Positions 11,724-23,646 are shown, counted from the first letter of the stretch. The stretch: 64,000 bases of DNA from Rhodocollybia butyracea (GCA_015501585.1 JADNRY010000099.1:1-64000); one strand, 5' to 3'. The notes: generated by a model from the sequence alone, not told the origin. Numbers and translations are program-made.

Positions 11724-13534
11724 TTACACTTCAGCCAACATCCGCCACCGGGGCCCAGGGATGTCTGACACCTTCAATTGGTGCATCTCATGTCTAACTT
11801 CTCCTAGATCATCCTGAATGTAGTGCGGCGTGGCACCATATATTGCTCTAAGACCATGAGGGTCGTACTTGTCGAGAAATCCTCGTTCCCTATGAGCAGA
11901 TGGAGATAATTATTAATTAGATACACGCGTAGAAGCAAGACTTGGAGAGAAACTAGAAACTTACTGGTATTTCTCCAACGCATCCACTAATTTCGGGGTC
12001 AATTCCTCCAAATTCCTTACGTAAAGCCCTTTGAACGTCAAGTTGGGCCACATGCAATATAGATGCTTGCCGTTCCAGAAGTTCATAACCACCGTTGAAT
12101 GGTAAGCGAGGATGAAGTTAGCGGGGTAAGACTTCTCTAGGCCAGGCTTGTTGTACATCGTCACCAAATCGATGCCTGGTCGCCCCAGTACGGGATTCGC
12201 GAAGTGTTCGTATTTGGAATCAGAATCGGGATAAGGAAAGCCGTTGTCGGTAACACCCCGCGACCGCTTATCATCACGCAGGAATTGGCATTGGTGTACG
12301 AGAAATCTTCGAACTCGGTCAGCTTCAGCTTCACGGACAACGATATCGAGGTCTCCAGGTTCCCAATCCCCGGGACAGAGAAGCGACAAAGGGAATGACC
12401 CGCCCACGATAGTCTCTGTAGTTCGCAATATGACTTGGAACGCGGATAAATGCTGAGCATCTCCGAACACGCGCAAGAGCCCCTTGCGAAGTCGGCGAGA
12501 GAGAAAGGAAATAAGCGCCTTGGCAAAGTACTTGCAGGTCCCTCGTAGGGACTGAAGACTGTGCATATCGAGAGTTTGGCACGTGAGTTCTAGAAGTTCT
12601 GGAATTCGTAGGACGTGTAGAATCCCATCGAGATTCGGGCGCCAGATGATCATCTGTTCCCACCTAATGAGAGCCGCCATAGCGTACTTTTGGTGGTGGA
12701 AGTTCGAATGAAAGAGCGCAAGACTCTTCGGAAGATCACGTAATTGAACTTCAGCGACTGCATAGTGCTTCTCGACCTTTGGTGAGCAGAGAACAACTAT
12801 TGGATGTTCGGGTTAGAATTGACCAACAGAATCAGGTTGAGTGCACCTCTAGTTCTACGATCAGGGCTGAATACCACATCTTGGAATTGGAAGAATACGT
12901 GAGTCTCCGGTATGTGTCCCTTCGTAAGGACTTCTTCAGAGGGCTCTTGAAGACAGATTTCTCCAGAGAGCGTCCAGGTATGTTCGTGGGGATACTTTTC
13001 GTTGGAAACAGGGTGAATCGTCATGATGACGAGTGGTATATGCGTATTGTAGCTGTCTGATTTGAATGGTGCGAGGGAGGGACGCGCTATCGCTATAGGA
13101 AAACATTGTGGACAATGAATCCTACATAGGTTTCAAACACATACCGTAGGTCAGCTCAAATTTCCTATCTCCATCTGTCCATTTTTTTACAATGGAAATG
13201 TACTCCCTATCGCGACATTCCTCGGGAAGATCGTCTCCAGAAACACCAAAGTCAGAAAACTTGAGGCATGGCAGCGGCGTTGCGTCTGGTACGAACGGTC
13301 CAGGAGGTACCTTGACACCTTCAAGAGCAATAGACTGTAACAGCTCTATCGGATTTTGCTGCCAAGTCCACATTCCGAAGCTACCCTGAAATCTCCTACA
13401 TTCAGCTGAACTTGAAAGTATCACAGACCACTTACTGCAGTGTCATACTGGTATTCAGGGAAACGTCCAAACAAATTTTTTGGGAGAGCGTTTATGTCAA
13501 AGTTGAATCGCTGATCTGGAGGACGGATGGCCAT
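11724..13534 (-). CDS. F-box protein with nucleotidyltransferase-like motif, copy B, intact
   Basis: Five exons (13534-13436, 13385-13145, 13056-12847, 12796-11965, 11889-11724) sum to 1548 nt, exactly 516 codons (515 residues). All introns are GT-AG, 50-88 nt. Exon 1 begins MAIRPPDQRFNFDINALPK. The first 180 residues are unrecognised. An F-box-like segment (RIPELLELTCQTLD) sits near residues 245-260. Downstream are VGGSF (about 312-316) and PGDLDIVV (about 328-335); glycine-glycine-serine followed by an acidic DxD-like pair is the hallmark of nucleotidyltransferase folds, although the family is described mostly from fungal genomes without function. It probably acts as an adaptor or regulatory protein; catalysis is not established. 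Copy A (8496-10343) has the same exon plan but one broken frame. Confidence 0.75.
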
Positions 13535-13774
13535 GGCGTGTTGATTCGGAGTTCTGCAGCAGCACAAGTCAAAGCTTAAGGTTCAGCTGACTGTTAAGGG
13601 CAGGTCAAGTCCCGTTTGTATGTCGATACACAAGTACGCTATTCGACGGTACATAATTGAGGCAAAAATCCCCCTAAGCAATCACCAAGAAAAGACCCTT
13701 TATGAGTTCGTTGACTTTGTTTTGTTACTTCATCCAAAGCGGAGGCGGTTGCAACACGGGGACATGAGCTGGGG

Positions 13775-15373
13775 TCAGTCGCTCAACTGAGTTTTTCGTC
13801 TGGCGAGTGTGACGCTGATCGTAACAGAGAGAATGTCAGTATCGCAAATCCGCGATGGAAAAAAACTTGAGACGTACCCTTTCTTGATCGAGACACCGCC
13901 ATTTAATCCCTCTTTCAACATCTTCTCCAGCTGATAAAAGTCCTCTGCATGTCCGCTTTGAGAAAATCCAATCAGAACCGACTTGAGTTGCCGTAGTGTC
14001 TCGCAATTGTGCATAAGCCTAGACTTGATCATCTGGCTCGTTAGACCGTCTGTAGCATTAATACAGTTAACTAGAGTTAGATACTCTAGCTTAGGACATA
14101 GAATAGATTCCTGCTCGTCAGTGGCCTCTATATGTTGACCGTTGTCGACCAAGTCAGGAAGTGTGAGTAGCTTTACAAGTTCATTATCAATCGTCGCTTT
14201 ATCGATCACTATAAGTTCTCGCAACGATTCGGAGAGGAGTTTTACACGAGATCCTAATGATCTGGAAGGAATATTGCAGTTCCGAAGCGAAATACGCGAG
14301 ATTGGAGGACCGCGAGTGACAGACATGAGAGCTTGCGCGCTTATAGCTAAACCGGCTAGTTCGGCATCGAGGATTAAGCCTGAACGTTGGAAGAATTGTA
14401 CCAAAGCGTCTCCTTGATGCCATTGCCTAGAACCAGGCAACATATAGACTTTCAACTCCTGGAGGCTGGGAATGATTAGACGATCCCAGAAGCTATCGAT
14501 ATCACCCTCCGCGGTAATTCTAAGCGTTGTCAGTCGAGGAACAACAATGTTGTCACGTAACTGCGGTAGTGGTAGGTTTGCGATCCAATCGATATAGCGA
14601 CCAAGGTCAGCGAAAGTACATTCGAGCAGACGGGCAGAAGATTGCAGAATGTGGAGTGCGAGCGTCTCTGAGACATGCTCGAGAGTAAGAATAGTTAGGC
14701 GAATCCATGGGACAGAGTCAGGAGTATTGATGCCAAAGAGACGGGTGATAGGACCGTCACCATAGGCGTCGAATTTATAGAGATTCGGAGAAGATTCAGC
14801 GAGTTTTGAGATCCAATTCATGTAGTTAGGTATGAGTGAATGTGTATTGTGCCGTGGGTGAGGCTTAAATGTTCGGACAGCAAAGGTTTCCAGCATTAGT
14901 TCTTCTTCCAGCAACGAAGATGGGCGGAATCGAGTGTTATGAGGCAGATCGCTGAGATCCACATAGACATCTCGCCACCGCACTAGGTGCTCTGACAACA
15001 ACTCTAGCGGTGCAAACATTTTCTCTATCACAGTGGACCTATTGTCCCCCCCATCAAAGGAGTTCCGGCCCCGATAGATCAGCGAAAATGATAGCGGAAG
15101 CTTTCGAGAGCGTTCCAGCCACAACTTCAGCGTTGGGAGGGGTGGTTTACACGCCTTCTGTGTGAAAGTGACGTGGAAAGTCGACCAGAAGATAGGCAAG
15201 TTGAAAGTAGCAATTTGCCTCCATCGATGGCAGGTAGAAACAAGATTAAAAGGTGCCTCAGTGAGCAAGGTATAAACAGAATTATCATGCCAGCAGTAGA
15301 GAAATATCTCTTCAAGGATTTCAGGTGGTGTTCGGTACACCGCTGGGAGCTCTTCATATATCAATGCGTCCAT
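13775..15373 (-). CDS. F-box/LRR-type protein, intact
   Basis: One open frame of 532 codons starts MDALIYEELPAVYRTPPEIL. The N-terminal 60 residues carry a typical Agaricomycete F-box (PPEILEEIFLYCW, then STCHRWRQIATFNLPIFW). The remainder is leucine-rich without strict repeats, as in fungal F-box/LRR proteins that present substrates to SCF ubiquitin ligases. A final small intron is plausible: splicing from a gtacgt donor after KK to the cgccag acceptor would end the protein as KKDEKLS at 13,783 instead of 13,775. Its start lies 187 bp from the start of the divergent NAA20-like gene, so they may share a promoter region. A 3' fragment of a duplicate lies at 10,640-11,158. Confidence 0.8.
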   Translation of the reverse strand: MDALIYEELPAVYRTPPEILEEIFLYCWHDNSVYTLLTEAPFNLVSTCHRWRQIATFNLPIFWSTFHVTFTQKACKPPLPTLKLWLERSRKLPLSFSLIYRGRNSFDGGDNRSTVIEKMFAPLELLSEHLVRWRDVYVDLSDLPHNTRFRPSSLLEEELMLETFAVRTFKPHPRHNTHSLIPNYMNWISKLAESSPNLYKFDAYGDGPITRLFGINTPDSVPWIRLTILTLEHVSETLALHILQSSARLLECTFADLGRYIDWIANLPLPQLRDNIVVPRLTTLRITAEGDIDSFWDRLIIPSLQELKVYMLPGSRQWHQGDALVQFFQRSGLILDAELAGLAISAQALMSVTRGPPISRISLRNCNIPSRSLGSRVKLLSESLRELIVIDKATIDNELVKLLTLPDLVDNGQHIEATDEQESILCPKLEYLTLVNCINATDGLTSQMIKSRLMHNCETLRQLKSVLIGFSQSGHAEDFYQLEKMLKEGLNGGVSIKKGYVSSFFPSRICDTDILSVTISVTLARRKTQLSD

Positions 15374-15559
15374 TCTGTGGCCGCCAGATTTATTGAGATT
15401 TTACGCAGCCTTTACATTCTGAGCCTACCTTTGAGTGGAACACCAGTGTTTGTAGCGGAACCGATGGTGGTGGGAATTCGAGAGCTGTCATACTTAGACG
15501 CCCGTAAGCGCTCTTTTATTTTCGGACCATATCGCGGCCTTCTTATTTTCTGTCTCAAA

Positions 15560-16323
15560 ATGAGTGTTCTACGACCTTTTCAAGCCTCGGATATGTTCAA
15601 GTTTAACAACGTGTCTGTGTTCATGAGGCAAACCCCATAAATCTCGCTGAGCCTACAGGAATCTGGACATTTGGACGGAAACGGTGAGTCGTGAAATTTC
15701 TTGGATGATGGATATTTCTCATCAAGCTTCAAGTTTCACAGTACAACATTGGCTTCTATCTACACTATCTTTCTCGCTGGCCTGACCTTTGCTGTGTCCA
15801 AGAGGCTCCCACTGGTCGTATGATGGGATATGGTCCGTTTTTTCCCGCTCGTAACCGAATGCTTTTACTAAATAATGTTAATAGTCACCGGTAAAGCTGA
15901 AGGCCAGGGTGCGGAATGGCACGGGCATGTCACAGCTATTACCGTCGCGCCAGAATACCGACGCCTTTCTCTTGCACGAAAAATGATGTCCCTTCTAGAC
16001 TAGTTTCTGACGAAATTTATCGCGGGTTTTTCGTGGATCTTTACGTGCGGTGTAACAACTTGGTTGCGCTGGAACTGTACGAAGGTATGAACTACAGCGT
16101 ATACCGGAGGGTGAGGAATATTATGGAATTCTGGGGTAAGAAAAGGTGGAAGAGACGAAGAAGACGCGTTCGGTATGTCACCTAGATTGGTGAAGCGAGC
16201 TTGTTGTAGGACTGATTTTTGGTTTCTCTAGACATGCGGAAACCACTTTCCGAGGATGGCGCTCGACGTTCAGTGCGAAGCAATGGACGAGATATAGTTG
16301 TTAGCGCACACGATGTCTCTTAG
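15560..16323 (+). pseudogene. NAA20-like (NatB catalytic subunit) acetyltransferase pseudogene, full length
   Basis: Five exons (15560-15612, 15659-15683, 15742-15832, 15885-16172, 16232-16323) rebuild an N-alpha-acetyltransferase 20 homologue: MSVLRPFQASDMFKFNN, NLDIWTET, FYLHYLSRWPD, the GNAT core AEWHGHVTAITVAPEYRR, FFVDLYVRCNN, YSVYRRVR and the C-terminal DMRKPLS. NAA20 acetylates N-termini beginning Met-Asp/Glu/Asn/Gln in the NatB complex. Compared with the other copies there are three one-base losses in exon 4: ctagaactag to ctagactag (giving an in-frame stop), gtgaggg to gtgagg, and a shortened G run. They net to minus three, so both ends stay in frame but the middle is broken. Introns are retained, so this is a DNA-level duplicate, not a retrocopy. 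Partial copies lie at about 28.4, 47.2 and 57.1 kb. Confidence 0.82.
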
Positions 16324-16886
16324 AGCTTTCGGAAAAATATGACCTGGTAAAATGCTGCTCACACGATGCGTTGGCCCGTATCTGTGCGCCCTATGATGAG
16401 ACCAGGCAGTACACTAGCGAACGAATGTCTAACTGCTCAACGGATATATCCAAAGTGAACGGGACTGATTCTATTATGGCTAGCGACTGAGATTACAAAC
16501 GTCCCTCGTGTGCTGAGCTGGGAGAATATATTTCCAGGCGTTTCGAACATGGAGCCTACAGAATGACTCGCTAGTACATGTTTGGATTTTGAACGGTACA
16601 GTGTGATAACTCCGCAGCGTATACTATACCCGGCTTGGCAGGGAAGGAAGAAGAAGGAAGCGAGGAAGACGGCGCGAATGGCCAAGGGGCTGGTCTTACA
16701 ATTCATAACTGTGCCACGACCACTCCCCGTGAATTGCAATTCTTAATATGTATCTTTCAGTTCTCGGATCTTTATTATGTCAGAAGATACTTTATGTCCA
16801 TTTCTTCTGGTTTGAGCAGTAGACTACAAGTTACATTATAAACTATGAACGCAATGTGAATACTCGAGAGTCAAGTCCACTGCATA

Positions 16887-18562
16887 TCACACCTGGACTC
16901 CATTTGTCCCAGCAACCACCACTCGCAAACCTCCTTGTCCAAGTTCCGTAGCGGTTTATAAACTTCCGCATCAACCTCTTGCCGACTGAACTTGAGAACG
17001 ACGGACCGTATACAGCCTCTGCCCGCTGTTAACATTGCCATACACAAATCCAAACCAGGCCTGAACCAACGCGGACTCAACCATGCTAGACAAAAGCGCT
17101 GTCGTTGAATGACCCCTCTCTTATGGGAAATTAGACAAAGACCGTGTAGTTTCGGAACGAATTGAGGCTGGGCTAGTTTTGAGATGAGGAGTGAAGTAAT
17201 CAGACTTTCTGATCCTGCGAATGACGCTTGTGCCGTTTTCCATCGTCAATTTCGAGATGGAGTAGAGATGGCATGACTTGAAGGACCGCAATCATGTCTA
17301 AGTCGGAAAGAGACAGACCTCGGAGGGTGAGTGTAATGACTATACAGGATGAAGTGGATAGAAATGAGATAAGAGTTTCTCCTGGCCAGGGAGTACAGTC
17401 ACTCCCAGCACCTTCGATCACGAGTTCTTTCAAGGAAGGCAAACTCAAAGAAGAGAACACCATTTTGGAGCCTGAGCTGAGTAGTTACGGTCTCTCCTGA
17501 CAGTAAGCGATGTGATATTGCGCCATGTGCCCAGCTGCATGTCCTTCTGTGAATTATGGTATGTCTCCCAAGTTCGATTTCGATTGATTTGACAGAATGG
17601 CAGTGGTGCAGAGCTTCAGTCAAATCTAACATATTATTATTCTCCATACGAATACTGAGATGAGCAAGTTGATGGTATGGAGCCCTGGATATAGGCACCT
17701 TGTCGGTGGCAAGCGCACGGAGTTTTGGGGCATGTTCAAAGCAATCCAGGTCATTCGATCCAACCGAGGCGCAAATGCTGCTGATATCCAATTCTTCAAG
17801 TGAAGGAAAATGTACATGCAGTTGGGAGAGTATCGGGTCAGATTGCAATGCGTAGTATCCCTGATACTTGAAGGCTTTCCAACGGTGAGCATGTTGCGCG
17901 AGGTGGGATAGGGAAGACTCCTTTCGAGAAAGTTTACCATATATATCCATATTATCCAAAGCAAGCCTTGATGGCCAATCACCCGACCTCTCCAGGTATC
18001 GTGAAATTGTATCAGGAACCCAACCCCTTCCGGTATACCACCGTATGTCTCCACCGCCATGTTTGCCCACAAACTGGGCGACGACAGCGTAAGTTGCCGC
18101 CAGCGGGAGCATACAGAGCTAACTGCCATTGCAGGAAGGTAAGTGATGACAGGAGAGATGCATTTAGTTGTGGGATTTTGGTCTGACAGCCACGGGTAGT
18201 TTTGGAGAAGATTTTCTTCACATACGTACTGGAAGATGTGCAACAAAGTTTCACTCGGCAGCTTCCGCATTGGAGACAGTAGAGAGCGTAGCCTGGTTCT
18301 TTGAGTTTCCAAGGGTTGTTTTTCCGTTTGAACAATCACAGGTTGCTCGGTGAGTCGGGTTACCTCAGAAGCATGATCCTCGATGTCCATTGTCTTTATC
18401 AGCCAGAACTAGTATTGCCTTGAAATGCTTCGTCTGTTCAACGGTAACCGCGAATGGTCCGAATTTGTATCGAAAGTCGCTTTCCAATCCAGATAATTCC
18501 TCAGTGCTGAGGTTTACACGTATCTGCAAAGGCTTTGGACATCTTGTGCAAGGTGAAGGCAT
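16887..18562 (-). pseudogene. CxxCPKP F-box family, degraded copy 1
   Basis: The copy starts MPSPCTRCPKPLQIRVNL and is colinear with the intact 555-codon relative at 48,568-50,235. The frame is lost several times: a 7-bp insertion just after LADKD at about 18,388, a shift after GIPEGVGFL (about 18,010), another near 17,460, and another near the 3' end around 17,080. F-box (LPSETLLHIFQYVCEENL) and leucine-rich segments are still readable piecewise. With so many breaks it is very unlikely to be functional. It follows the NAA20-like pseudogene, as the other family members do. Confidence 0.85.
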
Positions 18563-19379
18563 TGGGAAGATGTGTCAACATAGACTCGAACCCAGATAGT
18601 AGTGAGACTTGTGACGGTCGTTTTTGATTGACTAGTCCGGGCCGTTACTTTGCACAGAAAACTTCCGGAAAGCTTGGGCCTTCTAGCCAAGAGATAGCTG
18701 GATTACGCGAACCTTTGGTGGCGATGGGTGTAAGGAGAAGAGAAAAGAAAAGAGAGACTTATATAGCCAAAGTGAGCTGCTTTCGTGTCAAGATTGAACT
18801 TGAACACCGATTAGACACCGACAATCAAACAGCAACATCGAATATATTCAGTGAATCTGATATTGGATACCGATATGAATACGAAGACTGTTTGTTCACT
18901 ACCCCGCGCAACAGTAGGGACTCTGACTCCAGCTTGTGAGAAATCATTGCGGCCATGTTAGGAATATAGGTGATATAGCCTCTGACATCGCCGCAACGAC
19001 TGCGTAATCTTCAAGCCACGACATATTTCCATTTACAGTTTTCTTCGATATGTACCTAGGGATTTAGCCTATACGGAGTTTCATATATAAAGGAATGAGA
19101 GGAATCATCACATTTACACCGATGCCAATTTTATACAAATCGGTACAATGAAATTCAATGCGAAACTCGATATGACTTGGTCCCTGGCCTCGCAACAGTT
19201 GAGTATTCAGTGCATGTTAATACAGCAAAACATATAAGATACTTTGGCCAGCTCTGTCATCCAAAAAACTACAGCACACTCTCCAGGCGCTGGGAAAAGT
19301 CAAAACCAGAACTATACACAACCCACTCTTGCGGCGACATTTTTAACATGGCTGGCCTAGAGCATGTCCATTAGAGCCT
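18563..19379. other. Intergenic, no supported gene
   Basis: This lies between an F-box pseudogene and the 3' end of the MYND gene. Small open frames on both strands lack recognisable domains. From about 19,066 the sequence becomes similar to 50,490 onward, the shared 3' flank of the duplicated MYND genes. Confidence 0.5.
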
Positions 19380-20959
19380 TTAAATCAACCAAGGGAAAGA
19401 AATAGAAAAGAATACGCACGGGCGTCGATGAGGGTCACTAAACTGCTGTTCCTGCATTTCCATGATCCCTTTTCTAAAATCATCCAGTTCCCATTCTTTT
19501 TCCATCTGGTCGATTATTACCCGGTAATTGAGCTTCGACTTCGATACCATCAAGAACCACAGCGTATAATGACACACAGCCAGGATACTTCCTCGGTCTC
19601 CTGTAGACATCGCTTTGTCTCGAACATCTTTAAAGATAAGTTGCATTTGAACGAAAGGGAGGTCAATAAGGCAAAGCCTTCCTTTGGAAGGATCGTTGGC
19701 ATCTTGAACATAGATAGCGATTTCCCTTGCACGTTGATTTAGAAGCTGTATATGATCAAGTAGAGCAGCAGAGGGTTTGAAGCCCCCCACTGGAGGCGGA
19801 ATCTGCGACGTGATGTTGTTGGCCAACTGCGAAGACACCGAAGAAACGGCTGTTTCCGTGGCAGTCTCCATGTCGAGTATTTGCCCACATATGGACTTGT
19901 GAATGGCTTTGTAGTCATTAACCTGACATTCCCTGCAATGTGATAGATTAGCCCATATGAGATATGTAGAAATAAGGAATGGACAGACTTCGAGCAATAT
20001 GTCACACTTCGCTTTTGAGCGTTCCAGCATCGCGAACAACGTTGAAATTTTTCCCCAGAAGATTGCGACCTGCCGCAGTTGAAACACATGACAACCTGCT
20101 TGCTCAGGCGCTCCATATCAGCGGCTTTGCTTTCTTTGGCACGCTGTTTCCCCATCGCCATTTTCATCATCTTCAACACCGTTTTTTCGCATTCCGAACG
20201 ACCAGAGTCAGGTCTCCTGTGAACCCGAATTGGGGGCCTTGGAAGTCCCAGGAATGACAGCATGGTGTACTCCAGCACGTAGTCTAAGATAAGTAAAGAT
20301 ATCTTTAGTTGAAACTCGCTTTCTCGAGTAAAATACATACAAATGAGTTTTGTTCGCAAAACCTTCCATTCACTGAGTGCAATCTGTCCCGCCTTATCCG
20401 TAGCGCAATTTTTTTCAAGAAAATCTGACCATGATTTTCCCGAAAACTCCTGCAGCGTAGTAGGTACTTCATTGTGCGGGGGAATGAGGCTTTTTAGCAT
20501 ATCGAGAAAAACATGTCCATCTGTACTGAGATGTTCGACTGTAAGAATATCCCCGACGAAAATTCTGCAGTTATTGAGGTTAATCGCTACTGAACAGCTT
20601 TCAGAGAGCCCAACAAGCACGTGTTTCCTCCTCGTAGCGACTGTGGCAGCCATCCATTTGCCTGCGATATTAGTGTAGATGAAATGACCCAACGCTTCCT
20701 TTGCAATCATGAGGCGTAGATAAAGAGCACTAGTCAAATGTCCAGAATACATGTCCGCTTGGCTCGAGAGTCCATGGTTTTCTATTTTCCACGACTCTAG
20801 GTCCTGTTTGAAAACATGTGCAGGTGTCACCTTTCTCGAAGCGATAAGTTTCTCCCACTGTTTATTCCACTCTTGTGGATTTTCCGAAGCCTCCTGCATC
20901 GTTGGAATCCTTGCAGAAGTGGTTTGCTCGCCTATGGTGAAAATAGCGTACTTGTTCAT
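19380..20959 (-). CDS. MYND-type zinc finger protein, copy 1
   Basis: Two exons, 20959-19989 and 19932-19380 (971+553 = 1524 nt, 507 residues), are separated by a 56-nt GT-AG intron. I chose MNKYAIFTIGEQ as the start because it is shared with copy 2; an in-frame upstream ATG is possible in copy 2. Residues 1-280 are an unrecognised helical region typical of Agaricomycete MYND proteins. A MYND finger spans the intron: CFNCG, CSRC, YCSK, then ECQ, H and C in exon 2, giving the CxxC-CxxC-CxxxC-HxxxC pattern. Family members are usually protein-protein interaction modules. The C-terminal end may include another small intron (gtgcgt donor after RRP). Copy 2 at 50,855-52,427 is nearly identical apart from a one-base loss in a C run. 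Confidence 0.8.
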
Positions 20960-21115
20960 GTGAAGAAAGAGAGGACGATTGTCGTGGGAAAGCAACGTAA
21001 GCGTAAACAGCCATCGTTGCCCTTGTCAAAGCTATCCAAGGCAAACCATCAATATATAGTGGCAATCGCAAATATGTTTCCATGTTTCTACTAGATCGGA
21101 TGAGAGGTACTCTTA

Positions 21116-21300
21116 CAAATCCAGAAACATTAAGTCATGAAATTACCACCAGAGTTCAATCTGATCACTGCACATCCGTGCCCTTCCAGCTCGTCGCTCC
21201 AATGTTTTTTTTCTTTCCCACCAGTGTGAAATACCGAAAAACCAAATTTGACCATGCAAACAAAGACTTTTTTTTTAGTTTCTAGCGGGACATCAGGATA
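21116..21300. repeat. Segment shared with 52,950-53,240
   Basis: This stretch, including gtgcccttccagctcgtcg and the following T-run, matches a diverged copy near 53,100. In the second copy the surrounding frame is longer (IPNFSKRTAWISDLCTS), so both may be remnants of one unrecognised gene. Here it is too short and broken to call a gene. Confidence 0.5.
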
Positions 21301-23041
21301 TGATTGTCTCAGGCTGAATCGAGCCCTTTACCCAAAAGATGCCACATTGAGGAAGATTTTGTAGCTTGGAGAAAGCGACAAAGGGAATGAGCTAAGATAT
21401 CTTGCTTTCACTGGGACGGTCCATGAAACAGGTACTGTATTAAGCGTGCGGGTGCGGCACATTCTGTTAGTGATCATATCCCTTCCGAATCGATTCATTT
21501 ATTGTACTGTGAGGTTATGCAGTATGTAGGTAAAGGTACAGAGAGGTCGTCAAACGGATGGAGGAATGACCACGCGCAGATTTTGGGGTCGGTACAGCAG
21601 TAATGCATCAGTTACATTGCTGCCACAGGTCCTGGGTTCGCAGCATAGACAGACATTACTACACTGATAGCAATCGGAGTCATCGGCGGAGAAGGTGGTC
21701 TACGCATACGGAATGTCATTTTCCAAAGAGATGGCAGTTCTAAGACAATAATTCCGTGGGCTTGGAGAAAATGACAGAGGGACTGAGCTGAGATGCTTTC
21801 AGTGCAAAAGTCCACGAAACGACTACTGTACCAGAATATTAGCCATTATTCACATTCCAGCGATTACTTACCATATGCGATATGAACAAACATGTCGAGA
21901 TATTGTTCCTCAACTCCACTGGTCCATCTCGCTAATCCCGACGTGAGCTCCCAGTGTCCAGCTTCCCAGACTCAGAGGCCATATCTACTGGTCCACGTAG
22001 AGATACCAGTTTGCTAATCGTAACCTTACACCCCTCCTCGAAATTTATCTTCAGTTCCCGTGATTCTTCATTTGAGAATCGAACTGGAAGCGAGAACAAA
22101 TAACATTCCAACTCTGGCGAACAACGGCCATGTCATACAAGGGAACCAACCCAGTTATTGCACAGAATCATCGGCGAAAAGCATATTGACCCAACGTATG
22201 AGAGGAGGAGGTAAAGATTTCAGAGTGAAGGGAGATCGAAGCCTGCTAACCACCGTCGGAAACCTTGAGGCCGGTTCAAGTGACAGGCGGGAGGGTATGC
22301 TAACGTTGGTGCAAGCTACGGCACAGTCACCCACGCCCGAGCAAAGAAAAGCTTGTTAGCCATAGCGGTATGGTGGGTATGATGGGATTGTGATGACTCG
22401 TAGTTTGAGCTAGAAAAGCTGCGAGAACTGCGCAAGCGAACAAATGAATATGGGACCCTCAATGCGGAGCTGTAGATGGCGCGGAGAGTCTAGATGTGAA
22501 CAATCTCTTGTAGGAGTTTACAGAGTTCAAACGAGGCTAGCCAGTCTCTAGGCCATACTTCTCGGACCGCAACAAATTATCGGCAGGATATCGACTCTGG
22601 AAGTGATGCGATAGCTTGCGTCTAGCGCGGAGAGAATGCACTGGGCAGTATACAGCGTCCACCCGCAGAAGAAAAGAGTATAAATGCAATTCGTATCTGC
22701 TAGTAGTTGGGTAGCCATTGCTGAAAAACGCCGCGAAAGGTGTCAACTAGCACTGGCCAAGGATCGATCATGACAAAATGAGAGATCTTGCTGATCTAGA
22801 ATGAGCGCTAGCGCTGGAACAGTGTCTCCTATGTAACAAAGTTGATACGAGTTCTGTAGTGACTACGAAAACTCGGCGAGGACAAAATAATCAACTCAAA
22901 TCTAACAACACTGATGAGGAAGAATTTGCGAGACATGAAATGAACATACAGTTGTTCACCGTCAGATGAAGCTGTGACTGTGTACTTGGATGGGAGCGAA
23001 AGGGAGAATTGACGCGTGGAAAACCGGAAAACCCGGGGTTG
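21300..23041. repeat. Repeat family R, copy 1
   Basis: Dispersed repeat of about 1.7-2.4 kb found four times in the window (also about 44.6-47.0, 55.1-56.9 and 61.7-63.8 kb). Shared landmarks include ccgatagcaatcggagtcat-like blocks, gtgcaagctacgg, and a 3' block around gatgagcgctagcgctgg. On the minus strand it keeps a GT-AG intron at 21,826-21,871 between codons for a CSRFVDFC-type sequence, so it contains a decayed spliced gene. A plus-strand ending of VAIAEKRRERC type also recurs. I do not recognise the family. The 5.3 kb DNA transposon is inserted at its right end, at 23,041/28,328. Confidence 0.65.
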
Positions 23042-23067
23042 TATGGGTGTCCTTGTTGGACAAAAAT
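23042..23067. repeat. Left terminal inverted repeat
   Basis: 26-bp inverted repeat beginning tatgg and containing GTGTCCTTGTTGGACA. It pairs with 28,302-28,327, with mismatches at positions 2, 4, 5 and 22. The adjacent outer 6 bp GGGTTG is the target duplication. Confidence 0.9.
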
Positions 23068-23646
23068 AAATTATTAAGTTGGTGGCCCTCAATAGACATT
23101 CTTGGACCATGACTGGGCATGGATTATCATTCTTGTAGCATGATCACTGTCAATTTTTGAGTTGTGCACCATGATCATGATCGATTCTTAGGTATGCACT
23201 AAAAGGCAGATTATGTGACCATGATCCAGTAATGATACTTGATATTTCTGTAATCAGTCCCGAAAATCCCACTGTGGTATCCCGATAATTTGATTTCTCA
23301 ATCATGATCATGATCACGGTAGGCATATCATTCTGTCATGCCAACAATTTCATGATTTTCCCAGGTCTCCAATTTTCACGCATGATCTGAATTCTTTTGC
23401 GCACCATTCTTAAGATTTCTGCGCTTCACTCTGGATTTTTGGATTTCCAGGATTCCTACATTTTCAAGTTCTGTCAATAAGAACCAAACTGTTACTTAGC
23501 GCTCAATATCCGGTACTAGGAACCGCTCACTTATCAGTGATGTCATATATTTGGCCTGATCACTTGATCCACAAGCGCCTTTTTCCTTGATACTCTTTTT
23601 TTCAATTCCAAATCCCGCTCTTTTGCTCTTTCACCATTTATCAAAA

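Noticed and set aside
18575..18605. B-box-like gactcgaaccc
   Set aside because: No A-box partner and no tRNA fold on either strand.
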